From JBAYFX01 sp041666965 (lineage in GTDB: Bacteria; Patescibacteriota; Microgenomatia; UBA12405), in the NCBI GenBank assembly GCA_041666965.1, contig JBAYFX010000004.1, positions 1 through 47,091 on the forward strand: a stretch of DNA of 47,091 nt, given 5' to 3'. A program made the translations under genes and the position numbers. A model generated the notes under the pieces. That model did not search any database. It had not been told where the DNA came from and saw nothing but the letters and a program-made list of their open reading frames with translations. Shown piece after piece: positions 1-8,318 of this stretch; within the stretch, counting starts at the first letter, position 1; each line of letters starts with the position of its first letter.

Positions 1-329
1 ATTATTTTATTTCGACAAATGGTAATTGCTTTATATTTTTTTGCAATTTCTAATACTTTTATGTCTGTAAAAAAAGTATCAAAGCCAGTTCGGATAATAA
101 CTAAATTAGGTTTTTCTTTTTTAATTTTTGTTTCTACCTCTGTAAGATTTAAATCAAAACCGTTTGCGTCTAACAAGGAGACTTTGTGACCGTACTTAAC
201 TAAGTGTGAAGCGCAATAAAGTAAATTAAGTGGTGGTTGTATCATTTCAAAATCTTTATGTTCGAAACGTTCCTCCCTTACAACAGGGTAGCCATCAACT
301 CGTGAGGGGTTTATTAATAGGATTTTCAT
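1..329 (-). CDS. B12-binding radical SAM protein, N-terminal fragment (runs off the window)
   Basis: The reading frame opens with ATG at 329 and stays open to base 1, so only about 109 N-terminal residues are visible. They begin MKILLINPSRVDGYPVVREE and continue with a PPLNLLYCASHLVKYGHKV segment and an ANGFDLN segment. This is the usual opening of the cobalamin-binding Rossmann domain that precedes a radical SAM domain: a beta strand, a proline-rich loop, a helix that replaces the usual xYLA stretch, and then the VxLLDA strand. The CxxxCxxC cluster motif would lie in the missing part, so radical SAM identity is inferred from the domain order in relatives, including four more in this window. 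It is divergent from the membrane gene at 445. A TAGAAT hexamer lies 7 nt before the ATG. Confidence 0.7.
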   Translation of the reverse strand, partial: MKILLINPSRVDGYPVVREERFEHKDFEMIQPPLNLLYCASHLVKYGHKVSLLDANGFDLNLTEVETKIKKEKPNLVIIRTGFDTFFTDIKVLEIAKKYKAITICRNKI

Positions 330-336
330 ATAGTTT

Positions 337-342
337 ATTCTA
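337..342 (-). promoter_or_regulatory. -10-like hexamer TAGAAT for the gene starting at 329
   Basis: TAGAAT (5 of 6 matches to TATAAT) on the minus strand lies 7 nt before the ATG at 329. No -35 box or ribosome binding site is clear. The spacing fits the leaderless pattern seen at other transcription-unit starts in this window. Confidence 0.45.
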
Positions 343-444
343 CATGGTATATTTCATTCAACAATGATTTATAAAGATATAAAGTATTAATTATTATATT
401 TTGGTGCATAATAATCATCAGTAGCTTTTACTAAATATATATAA

Positions 445-2271
445 ATGGATTTTTATACCTTAAAGTTCATAATTACTTTTATTTCTGTTTTATGGTTTGC
501 AGGTCTTACTTTTGGGTTACCAATCGAATTTTGGTTAAATAATAAAAAAGGTAAATCATCGCTTGGATGGTGCCAGGTGTTTGGAGTTTCAATAATAATT
601 GTAATAATAAATGTTTTATACTACTTCGGATTCAACAATATTAACAAGAATACGATAATAGTAATTGTGGGACTAATGTGGTTAGTAAATATGTACATTT
701 TGAGCAAAACAAATTTTGAAGTAATTAAGAAATTGGCTATAAAAGAAATTACTTTATGGTTGATGCTCATTATAATTTCGCTAGCATTTTTATTACCGCA
801 AAAAAGATTGCCTTTTAGTGTACCTAGTTACCGTGTGAACCACGACGCAATTGGAATATTAGTTTTATCTAAAACGATTGAAAAAAAGGGAAATATTGGA
901 AATTATTGTTTAAGCAATCGAGGATATAGTTCATGCAAAATTGTTTCGACGGGTTACCCGGTCGGTTATCCCCTATTATTGTCATACATTAAACCATTTT
1001 TTTTGCAAGATTATTACGAATTAACTCATCTTTTAGCAGTTTATCTGTACTCACTAACTTTAGTACCTCTTTATTTTATAAGTTGTTATTTTTTTAAAAA
1101 GCGAAGTTATTCATTAGTTGTTGCTTTATTGTCACTACTATCATTTCTGTCAATTCAATATGTTAACCAGTCTTTTTATTCGCAAACCTCGTTAACTTTT
1201 CTTTTGTTTTCAGCTTTATATTTTTTAATGTTAATTGCTAAAAGAAAGCATGTGGACGTACAACTATTAGTTTTAATTTCATTACTAATTAGTGGGGGTA
1301 TTTACATTTATTCCTTAACAATTTTCCTTTGGCTCATACCTCTGTATATTTTATTAATTATTTTTAACACAAATAATTATATAAATTGTTATAAGGTCAA
1401 GATAATTCAAATAACACTAATTGGGTTATTAGTTATGTTATTTTCAGCACCTTATATTAGCAATACTTTGAGATTATTTTATAACTCAATTTTTAATTAT
1501 AAAGGTACTGAAATATCTTTTTTTCAAGCTAAAGGTAATACTATTGGATACCCAAGTTTTCTAACTTCAACTTCATCCTGGTTAGATTTAGATTTCAGAT
1601 TAAACAATCCTGGTAGATTAGCAAAGTATTCATTAATATTATTTGTGTTTCAATTAATATTAGTGTGTTTTTCCCTTGTTAAATTTGCGATGTTTAGAAA
1701 TAAATATATAAGCTCATTTGTTGGTTTTATATTTACCATTATATTTACCTTAATAATTAGTCGTTTTTACCTAAAGTCACCTTATTATTATGGAAAAACA
1801 TTATTTTTTAGTTCTTTATTTTTTAATGGACTTATATGGATTGTTATATTAGAAAACATATTAAGAAAAAAAAAGAATGTTTTTATATTTTTTTTAAGTA
1901 TGTTTGTTTTATTATTTATGGTTAACAATAGTATTAAGTCGGTGAACTATATTTCGAGTCTTCCAGAGCAAAAAGTTCAAATGTTTAGGAATATTGAGAA
2001 TTTGTTAGTAAAAAATAATGTAAATAAAGTTGTGGCCATAGATGATGAAGATTGGCTTGAATATTTTTTAACAGATTTCGGATCTTGTGTTACTTTTAGT
2101 AACAGTCACCCTTGCGGAGGTGAAAATTTGGTTGTGCTTTCTCAAAATAATATTACGGTTGTTAGCGGTGGTTATTATTTAATTGGTAACAAATTCAAAG
2201 ACAAAACCTTAAACATAAATGATGCCGAAGTTATATTTAAAACTGAGGAATTCAACTTATATAAGTTTTAA
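445..2271 (+). CDS. Multi-spanning membrane protein, GT-C-like, function unknown
   Basis: A 608-residue protein made mostly of hydrophobic segments from residue 5 to about 505, followed by a roughly 100-residue soluble C-terminal tail. This layout (membrane body plus small C-terminal ectodomain) is that of GT-C glycosyltransferases. After the first few membrane segments there is an acidic loop with NHDAIG, which could stand in for the catalytic Asp/Glu loop of the family, and then a STGYPVGYPLLLSY segment. No diagnostic DExxY motif is present, so glycosyltransferase activity is only a suggestion. The gene stands alone on the plus strand between a divergent radical SAM gene and a convergent methyltransferase operon. 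It is visibly more AT-rich than most of the window, with long A and T runs. The ATG at 445 follows an AT-rich stretch with no ribosome binding site. Confidence 0.6.
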   Translation: MDFYTLKFIITFISVLWFAGLTFGLPIEFWLNNKKGKSSLGWCQVFGVSIIIVIINVLYYFGFNNINKNTIIVIVGLMWLVNMYILSKTNFEVIKKLAIKEITLWLMLIIISLAFLLPQKRLPFSVPSYRVNHDAIGILVLSKTIEKKGNIGNYCLSNRGYSSCKIVSTGYPVGYPLLLSYIKPFFLQDYYELTHLLAVYLYSLTLVPLYFISCYFFKKRSYSLVVALLSLLSFLSIQYVNQSFYSQTSLTFLLFSALYFLMLIAKRKHVDVQLLVLISLLISGGIYIYSLTIFLWLIPLYILLIIFNTNNYINCYKVKIIQITLIGLLVMLFSAPYISNTLRLFYNSIFNYKGTEISFFQAKGNTIGYPSFLTSTSSWLDLDFRLNNPGRLAKYSLILFVFQLILVCFSLVKFAMFRNKYISSFVGFIFTIIFTLIISRFYLKSPYYYGKTLFFSSLFFNGLIWIVILENILRKKKNVFIFFLSMFVLLFMVNNSIKSVNYISSLPEQKVQMFRNIENLLVKNNVNKVVAIDDEDWLEYFLTDFGSCVTFSNSHPCGGENLVVLSQNNITVVSGGYYLIGNKFKDKTLNINDAEVIFKTEEFNLYKF

Positions 2272-2318
2272 TTAGCTGAAACTTATAGATTTACAAAACG
2301 AATATTTATAAGGAGTAA

Positions 2319-3365
2319 TTAATTTTTCTTTAGAATAGCAATTACTTCTTTATCATTTTCAACAAAGTGAACAATTTGGAAGCTGTTTTTTAAGTATTTG
2401 TGGGCAGAAACTAAAAAACGAAGAAACGAGTTTAGGTTCCAAACATGGAAATGAATGCTATAGTCGATATTTAAAAGAAATTGAAGTCTATTAGCAACTT
2501 CTTTATTATCACTTATTTTTTCTACATGATTAATCCATTCTAGAAAATGCTGTCGACGGGAAGTTGTAATTCCTTGTTGATCATCAATTTTTAAGTGAGA
2601 AAAAGTTGTTAGTTTGCGGTTTTTATCGAATGTGTGGATTTTGTTGGGAATAGCATAATAAAGTTTTCCATTTGGTTTAACTTTTAACAAATGGTTTCGG
2701 AGAGTTCCTAGGGGATTTTGACAATGTTCAAGCATGTGATTACAAATAATGAAATCGAGACTAGAATTCTTAATCGTTTTAAGATGTTCACCATTGTCAA
2801 TTATATTAACCTCAACAAGTTTTTGAGTACTTAGTTCCGGGTAAGTTTTTTTAAGTGTTGGTGTATCAAATCGATCAACATACTTCACCTTTGCTTTTGG
2901 ACTTACCCAAAGTGGATTATGTAATGCGCCAATTTCTACACCATTTCCTTTGATATAAAGATTACTTAAAAACTTTCTTAAATTGATTTCTTGAGGTAAA
3001 AAAATAATATTTGTATACAACTTAATTTTTGTTTTAGTGACCTGGAGAGTAATTTCGTGCATTTTGTCATCTTTCAAGAAGTCTGGATATTCAAAATTGA
3101 AGCCATGCTTACCATTTCCAATTCCTGCGTTAAGTAAGTCTTGTCTAAAAATGTCGGCTTTAATGGTTTGGATATATTTGTTATTATCGAAAAAGTCAAT
3201 ACTAAGAGTGTTGTTTGGGGTTTTTTGGTTACATACCCAGCCGGATATTCGTTGATGGTCAGAATTATCTAAAAAAAAGCTAAACGATTCTTTTTTTAAG
3301 TCGTAATATTTCTGATAGTGCAAAAGCTTAGAAATTCTGTGAATGAGTTTTGTGGATCGTTTCAT
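2319..3365 (-). CDS. Class I SAM methyltransferase with an N-terminal GW/HGF beta-module
   Basis: The 348 residues have two parts. Residues about 30-115 form a small beta-rich module with RISGWVCN, ADIFRQDLLNAGIGNGKHGF and a following strand. I know this pattern from many bacterial glycan-related enzymes but know no established function for it. Residues about 135-270 are a class I methyltransferase domain: GVEIGALHNPL is the SAM-binding loop (a variant of the GxGxG type), VKYVDRFD the acidic strand, and FIICNHMLEHCQNPLGTLRN the motif typical of Methyltransf_11/23-type proteins acting on small molecules or sugars. It is the last gene of the five-gene minus-strand operon and overlaps its upstream neighbour by 38 bp. 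The first ATG is used because no later in-frame ATG comes before the methyltransferase domain. Confidence 0.8.
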   Translation of the reverse strand: MKRSTKLIHRISKLLHYQKYYDLKKESFSFFLDNSDHQRISGWVCNQKTPNNTLSIDFFDNNKYIQTIKADIFRQDLLNAGIGNGKHGFNFEYPDFLKDDKMHEITLQVTKTKIKLYTNIIFLPQEINLRKFLSNLYIKGNGVEIGALHNPLWVSPKAKVKYVDRFDTPTLKKTYPELSTQKLVEVNIIDNGEHLKTIKNSSLDFIICNHMLEHCQNPLGTLRNHLLKVKPNGKLYYAIPNKIHTFDKNRKLTTFSHLKIDDQQGITTSRRQHFLEWINHVEKISDNKEVANRLQFLLNIDYSIHFHVWNLNSFLRFLVSAHKYLKNSFQIVHFVENDKEVIAILKKN

Positions 3366-5133
3366 TAGGGAGTTTAATTACTAAAGGCCCACTAGCATGA
3401 GCATGTTTAAATTCGATTAACGAATGTACAAAACAATCGATTTCTATTTGCTCAACATCTTTTATTAATGTCTTATCTAAAATAATTGACTTGATAAGTG
3501 AAGTTGAAGGTAAAATGTTTTTTTTCAAGCAAATGTTTTTTTCAAAGTGAATTGTTTGGCGAGAGGTGTATCCTTTTATTTTTAAATACACACAACCACA
3601 AACGTTTTCTTGATTAGAACCCAACCAAACAGTATTCCCACTGTTGGTTAGATTTAATTGTAATGTAATAGTTGATGATTTTCTTTCAATTTTTATTAAC
3701 ACATAAGTTGCTTTTAAAATTCCGGGTGTCAGTGATGTTACGTTTCGGTAGCCGAATTTGTCGAGTATAATAACATTCGCATCTTTAAAATATGGATTTA
3801 CGTGAAATAGTGGTGGCTTGAATTTTAGCCCGATTAAGTAATTAGAAAAATCGTCCTGTGAAAAACCTTGTTCAAGTATCGAGTATTTATCCATGACCAT
3901 TTGAGAATAATAATTCGTATTGTGGATGGATGCTGGTTCATAAAAAACAGCACGTCCGCCAGCTTTTAAAATTGAGGAAAAATTTTGTAGACACAAATGT
4001 TTATTGGGCATATGGTGAAATGAATCATATGAGAAAACAGAATCAACTATATTACTCTTAATAGGAATATTTTCACTATCGCAAACTATTTGATGAAAAA
4101 AAGTTTTTTGAGTGTGTTGGCGACCAACTTTAACATAGTCGAAGTTGATATCTGCTGAAATTACTTCACAACCTAAACGGGATAGAAAGTATGACGTCCA
4201 ACCAGAACCAGCTGCGTTATCGAATAGAATTTCGTTTGATTTTGGTTGTAATAAAAAGGTTAATAGTGAAAATGATAAGAGTTTTTCTTGAGTTCTTTGA
4301 GCATCTTGGGCTATGAAAGGATGATTAATCATGCTTTCAAAAAAACTTGGTGAAAGATTTTGGGTTTGGTCTATGGAAATTTCGGAAATTTTATAGTTTA
4401 CCCCAGGATCTTTTGGTAAAAGAGAAGGATTTTTTGTAAGTTTTGGTAGCAGTCTAGAAGGAATTTTTCCTGAATTAATATATGTTTGAAGTAAATACGA
4501 TTTAAGTAAAATTGGAATTCCCTCGATAATTGGGTATGAGTTATGGCATTTATGACAAGTAATTAATCCTTCGATTACATTTTCGAAGTTTAGCGAATCA
4601 GTAATAGGTGGGTTGATTAATTTATTATATGCTTGTAAGTTTTGGTGGATGAGATCGCGCTGAAGATAGTCAGGTGAAGAAAAACCATTTGTCACAAGGC
4701 GTATAGTGTTATCTCCTTTGTTAAGTGATACTTGTCCTAGAAATATATAATCAAGAAGATTATTGTTTAGAGAGGTTAATTTCGTAATTTTCTTATTGTT
4801 AATATATACATTTTGTTGGTTAGAAACTATCCCCTGTAAATGAAGATTGAAAATTCCAGTCTTAGATGAAGTAATAACACCTGTAAGTGGTTTTAAAGAA
4901 TTTATATTAACAATATAATCTGGATTTTCTGGCCATACTAACCAACTTTCGTTTGGTTGCCAATTAAGAATTAAAAACTGATTAGGTATATCCCGGTATG
5001 TAAAATAATCGGTTGGTAAGTAGTTTTTTTGAGTTGGAAGTTGAATTATGCCATCGGTTTTAGAAGGTGAGAGCAAAAGACTGTTATGCTGACATTCGGG
5101 ACATATAATAAACTCTAGTAAACGATTAATCAT
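3328..5133 (-). CDS. SAM methyltransferase with a split Trm112-like zinc ribbon and extra beta domains
   Basis: The 601-residue protein opens like a Trm112/UPF0434 zinc ribbon (LLEFIICPEC, Cys 11 and 14), but the second half of the ribbon (CHKC, Cys 193 and 196, then NSYPIIEGIPILL) appears only about 180 residues later. The stretch between, about residues 45-165, is beta-rich with Trp and aromatic residues and looks like an inserted beta-sandwich. A class I methyltransferase domain follows (about 300-400: FDNAAGSGWTSYFLSRLG as SAM loop, ISADIN as acidic strand, SVFSYDSFHHMPNKHL as post-II motif). Residues about 475-600 form another beta-sandwich with LTNSGNTVWLGS, an Ig-like pattern. The target is unknown; lipid-linked sugar is a guess from the neighbours. 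The start overlaps the upstream stop as ATGA (5130-5133). Confidence 0.75.
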   Translation of the reverse strand: MINRLLEFIICPECQHNSLLLSPSKTDGIIQLPTQKNYLPTDYFTYRDIPNQFLILNWQPNESWLVWPENPDYIVNINSLKPLTGVITSSKTGIFNLHLQGIVSNQQNVYINNKKITKLTSLNNNLLDYIFLGQVSLNKGDNTIRLVTNGFSSPDYLQRDLIHQNLQAYNKLINPPITDSLNFENVIEGLITCHKCHNSYPIIEGIPILLKSYLLQTYINSGKIPSRLLPKLTKNPSLLPKDPGVNYKISEISIDQTQNLSPSFFESMINHPFIAQDAQRTQEKLLSFSLLTFLLQPKSNEILFDNAAGSGWTSYFLSRLGCEVISADINFDYVKVGRQHTQKTFFHQIVCDSENIPIKSNIVDSVFSYDSFHHMPNKHLCLQNFSSILKAGGRAVFYEPASIHNTNYYSQMVMDKYSILEQGFSQDDFSNYLIGLKFKPPLFHVNPYFKDANVIILDKFGYRNVTSLTPGILKATYVLIKIERKSSTITLQLNLTNSGNTVWLGSNQENVCGCVYLKIKGYTSRQTIHFEKNICLKKNILPSTSLIKSIILDKTLIKDVEQIEIDCFVHSLIEFKHAHASGPLVIKLPNETIHKTHSQNF

Positions 5134-8100
5134 TTTAAATAGTTATAAACATGGTTAATGATTGTAGGCCAATAAAACTTGTTTAAAACTTTTTCTTTTC
5201 CGTTTGTTCCAAGGTTTGAGGCAACTATTTTATTGTTTATTAAATATTCTAATATATTTATAAGACTATTTATTTTTTTATTAACAAAGAGAAACCCATC
5301 ATTATTGTCGGTTATTAGTTGGCTTACTGCCGGTATGTTGGCGCCAATTACGGGTTTTTTGCGAGCCCAGGCTTCAATAAATACTATTCCGAAAGATTCG
5401 TAGGAAGAAGGGTTTACTAACAATAAACAGTTGTCTAGTAGCTCAACTTTTTGGTTATTAGAAATATTGTTCATGCGGATAATATTTTTTTTATAGATAG
5501 GAGAAAGGGATTCTATTTGTTGGTCTATTATTGGAGAGTAGGATGATCTGGCTCCGGCAATGACTAGCTTGTTTTTAAACCCTTGTTTCCAAATACGAAC
5601 CATTGAGTTGATTAATAGCGGAATATTTTTATGAGCTCCTTCTTGACCTAAATACAAAATATAATCTTTAATTTTGCTTGTTTGCTTTGGTGTAGTGAGT
5701 AAATAATCGTCTACGCCTACGCCAATTGTGGTTATTTTGTTTGGTGTTACTCCCCTACTTTCTAAAAACTTATTTTCGTTATTAGTTAGAGTAAAAATAA
5801 CATCAGCCTGTTTAAGAATATTTAGAGCAGACCTGGATGTATGGAGCTTATCTTCGGTATGCATACAAGGGATTACAGCTAACTTGGCCTTGGAAAACTT
5901 TTTAAACAACCAACCATATAAAAGAGTGCTGGTAGGAGTTGGGCCGCAAATTACCCACTTAAAGTCTTGTTTTAAGAGAACCTTAATATCATTCCAAAAA
6001 AAGTAGGGGCCAAAAAACATTGGGGTTAAATTAAACCAGAGACTTGGAAATTTTTTACCGAGTTTGTGGAGAAAGAGGTATTTAGAATTACGTGGATCAA
6101 CATTAGCTCTGAGGATTTTTACATTATTTAAGTATTCTTGAGAAAGAGCTGGCGAATTAGAGTTGCTTTTAAAGTAATAATCAGTGCTGGTTACATTTGA
6201 GGTTAGAACGGTGACATCAAAATTGTCGGTTAGTTTTTCGGCTAGTGTTTGAAACAATTTTTCACCGCCACCAATGGATGGCCAATATAAGTGAGAGATA
6301 ACCAATATTTTTTCTTTATTGGAAGCGACTGGTTGATTTAGAATTATTGGTTGAGACAGACTATTGTCTATATAGGTTTTTGCCTGTTTGGTTTCTTGCT
6401 CGATATGTTCGATGTTGGGATTAAAGGGAGATATATATTTTGAATATTCTTTTTTAAACTGTTCAAATTTAATTAAAGTCCGATTCCAACTTCTTTCGTT
6501 TTTTATTGTTTGGCTTTCATGATGAATGAGTTTGGCATAAGGAGTGTATACAGGGAGCAACCCAAGTGATCTAGCTTTTAGACTCAAAATAACGTCCTGA
6601 AATTCCAAGGGATAATTTTCATCGAACCCTCCCAGTTTGTTGAACTTAGGTTTAGAAATTAATAAACAGGCTCCTGTTACTGCTGTTGGGTTGTGAGTGA
6701 CGTCTTTGTAGTTAAGACACGGGAAGCCATAAGATTCTAAGTCAGGATAGTTGATTGAAAAGTGGTGGGGCCAAAAATTACCCAGCATTTCGATACCTGC
6801 GTGTTGAATATTATGGTTGGGGTAAAGAAGTTTGGCACCGACAGGCCCGGATGTGGGCAGTTGAGCCAGTAACAACATTTCTTCTATCCAATTAGGACTA
6901 GTGACTTCTGTGTCGTTATTTAAAAACAAGAAATAGTCGCCTTTGGCAATTTCAGTTGCAAAATTGTTTGTTTTTGAAAAATTAAATTCCGGTTCAATAT
7001 GTTTGATGACAGTTACCTGTTTCCCAATGTTTTTTAAGAAGCGGAGAGTAGGTTTTTCGGTACTACCGGTATCAATAATAATAATTTCGTAATTAGGATA
7101 AGTTGAACGAGTTTTGATTGAATGTACACATTTTTTTAAGAGTTCCACTTTGTCTTTGGTGGGGATAATGATTGAGACCAGTGGTTTTTTTAATAGTGAA
7201 TATTTGATTTTAAATGTACCTAATTTCAAGCCTTCTTCCACCGATCCGTGGATGTTTTTTGATTTAAGGTAACTAGTGAGAGCTTTTTTGGCAGAAACGT
7301 GAGCGTAGCTTTTTACTGAGTATTCAGAAGCAGTAGAATTAGGAACTTTGCGCCAGGAATAAAGTATGGTTGGGATATGTAATATATTTTGACTTAACTT
7401 GACTATACGGAGAAATAAGTCATAGTCTTGAGATCCTTCGTAGCCTACACGGAAACCTTTAATTTTATCGACTAAAGACTTTCTAATTACAGAGAAATGG
7501 GTTATGTAATTAGTACTTAAGAGTAAGTTAAGTGACCAATCAGGTTTAAAAAAAGGATCAGAGTGATTGCCATCCATTTCAATTTTATCTTCATCGGTAT
7601 AAATGAAATCAGTTTGGGGGGATTCGTTTAATAACTTAACAATTTCAAAAAGTGCATTTGGCCAAATTTCGTCGTCATGATCAAGAAGAGCTATAAATTC
7701 ACCTGAGGCAATTTGTAGTGCGCTATTGGATGCGTTGGAAATGTGACCATTTTTTGGTCTAAAAACGACTTTAATTCGTTTGTCTTTCTTGGAATAGTCA
7801 TTAAGAATTTTATGAATTTGCGGCAAAGTTGAACAATCGTCTGCTATGCAAAGCTCCCAATTTGAATAACTTTGATTTTGAACCGACTCGATACATTTAA
7901 CTAAGAACTCTTGGTCGGTATTAAAAACTGGGGTAAGGATACTGACTAAGGGTTGATATTTAAAAACATGCTTTTTTTGAGATTGAAGTAATTTAACGGT
8001 GGGGTAGTTTTGAGAAAACCATTGCGTATAATTGTTTTGGACGTTTTGTTGATGTTGGGCTCTAAGGTTATAAGAATTTAACTTAGCACCTAAGCCGTGA

Positions 8101-8318
8101 GACCGGTTTTTGTAGAGGTAGGCAAAAACTGATTTAATAAATATGGGGAAACTTTTTACTGATTTATATTTTTGCCATATTTTAAAAGCTTTGGCATTTA
8201 GTATTTGGTTATATTGAAATTCAAGGTTTTTTTTGTGTGAGCTTAGGACACTAAGGTGATTAGTGGTTAAATTATAATCACCAATTAAATCGTTTATAGT
8301 CGGAGTATTTTTTTTCAT
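5130..8318 (-). CDS. Three-domain glycosyltransferase: GT2-GT2-GT4 fusion
   Basis: A 1062-residue fusion. Residues about 10-60 are a helical/coiled-coil lead-in ending in AKAFKIWQKYKSVK, a motif shared with both upstream operon partners. A first GT2 domain begins near 123 (PLVSILTPVFNTDQEF; the DxD site is LLDHDDEIWP near 215). A second GT2 begins near 379 (PLVSIIIPTKDKVELL; FLNNDTEVTSPNW near 470). A GT4 domain fills the rest from about 680 (ILVISHLYWPSIGGGEKLF; nucleotide-sugar site PSSYESFGIVFIEAW with the ExxxxxxxE pair). GT2 domains invert and GT4 domains retain, so one chain could make three different linkages. I chose the ATG at 8318, which overlaps the upstream stop as ATGA; an in-frame ATG at 8354 would add 12 residues and a 40 bp overlap. 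Confidence 0.88.
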   Translation of the reverse strand: MKKNTPTINDLIGDYNLTTNHLSVLSSHKKNLEFQYNQILNAKAFKIWQKYKSVKSFPIFIKSVFAYLYKNRSHGLGAKLNSYNLRAQHQQNVQNNYTQWFSQNYPTVKLLQSQKKHVFKYQPLVSILTPVFNTDQEFLVKCIESVQNQSYSNWELCIADDCSTLPQIHKILNDYSKKDKRIKVVFRPKNGHISNASNSALQIASGEFIALLDHDDEIWPNALFEIVKLLNESPQTDFIYTDEDKIEMDGNHSDPFFKPDWSLNLLLSTNYITHFSVIRKSLVDKIKGFRVGYEGSQDYDLFLRIVKLSQNILHIPTILYSWRKVPNSTASEYSVKSYAHVSAKKALTSYLKSKNIHGSVEEGLKLGTFKIKYSLLKKPLVSIIIPTKDKVELLKKCVHSIKTRSTYPNYEIIIIDTGSTEKPTLRFLKNIGKQVTVIKHIEPEFNFSKTNNFATEIAKGDYFLFLNNDTEVTSPNWIEEMLLLAQLPTSGPVGAKLLYPNHNIQHAGIEMLGNFWPHHFSINYPDLESYGFPCLNYKDVTHNPTAVTGACLLISKPKFNKLGGFDENYPLEFQDVILSLKARSLGLLPVYTPYAKLIHHESQTIKNERSWNRTLIKFEQFKKEYSKYISPFNPNIEHIEQETKQAKTYIDNSLSQPIILNQPVASNKEKILVISHLYWPSIGGGEKLFQTLAEKLTDNFDVTVLTSNVTSTDYYFKSNSNSPALSQEYLNNVKILRANVDPRNSKYLFLHKLGKKFPSLWFNLTPMFFGPYFFWNDIKVLLKQDFKWVICGPTPTSTLLYGWLFKKFSKAKLAVIPCMHTEDKLHTSRSALNILKQADVIFTLTNNENKFLESRGVTPNKITTIGVGVDDYLLTTPKQTSKIKDYILYLGQEGAHKNIPLLINSMVRIWKQGFKNKLVIAGARSSYSPIIDQQIESLSPIYKKNIIRMNNISNNQKVELLDNCLLLVNPSSYESFGIVFIEAWARKKPVIGANIPAVSQLITDNNDGFLFVNKKINSLINILEYLINNKIVASNLGTNGKEKVLNKFYWPTIINHVYNYLK

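Noticed and set aside
2310..2316. AAGGAGT on the plus strand after the first membrane gene
   Set aside because: No open reading frame follows on the plus strand; the region is the 3' end of the convergent methyltransferase gene.
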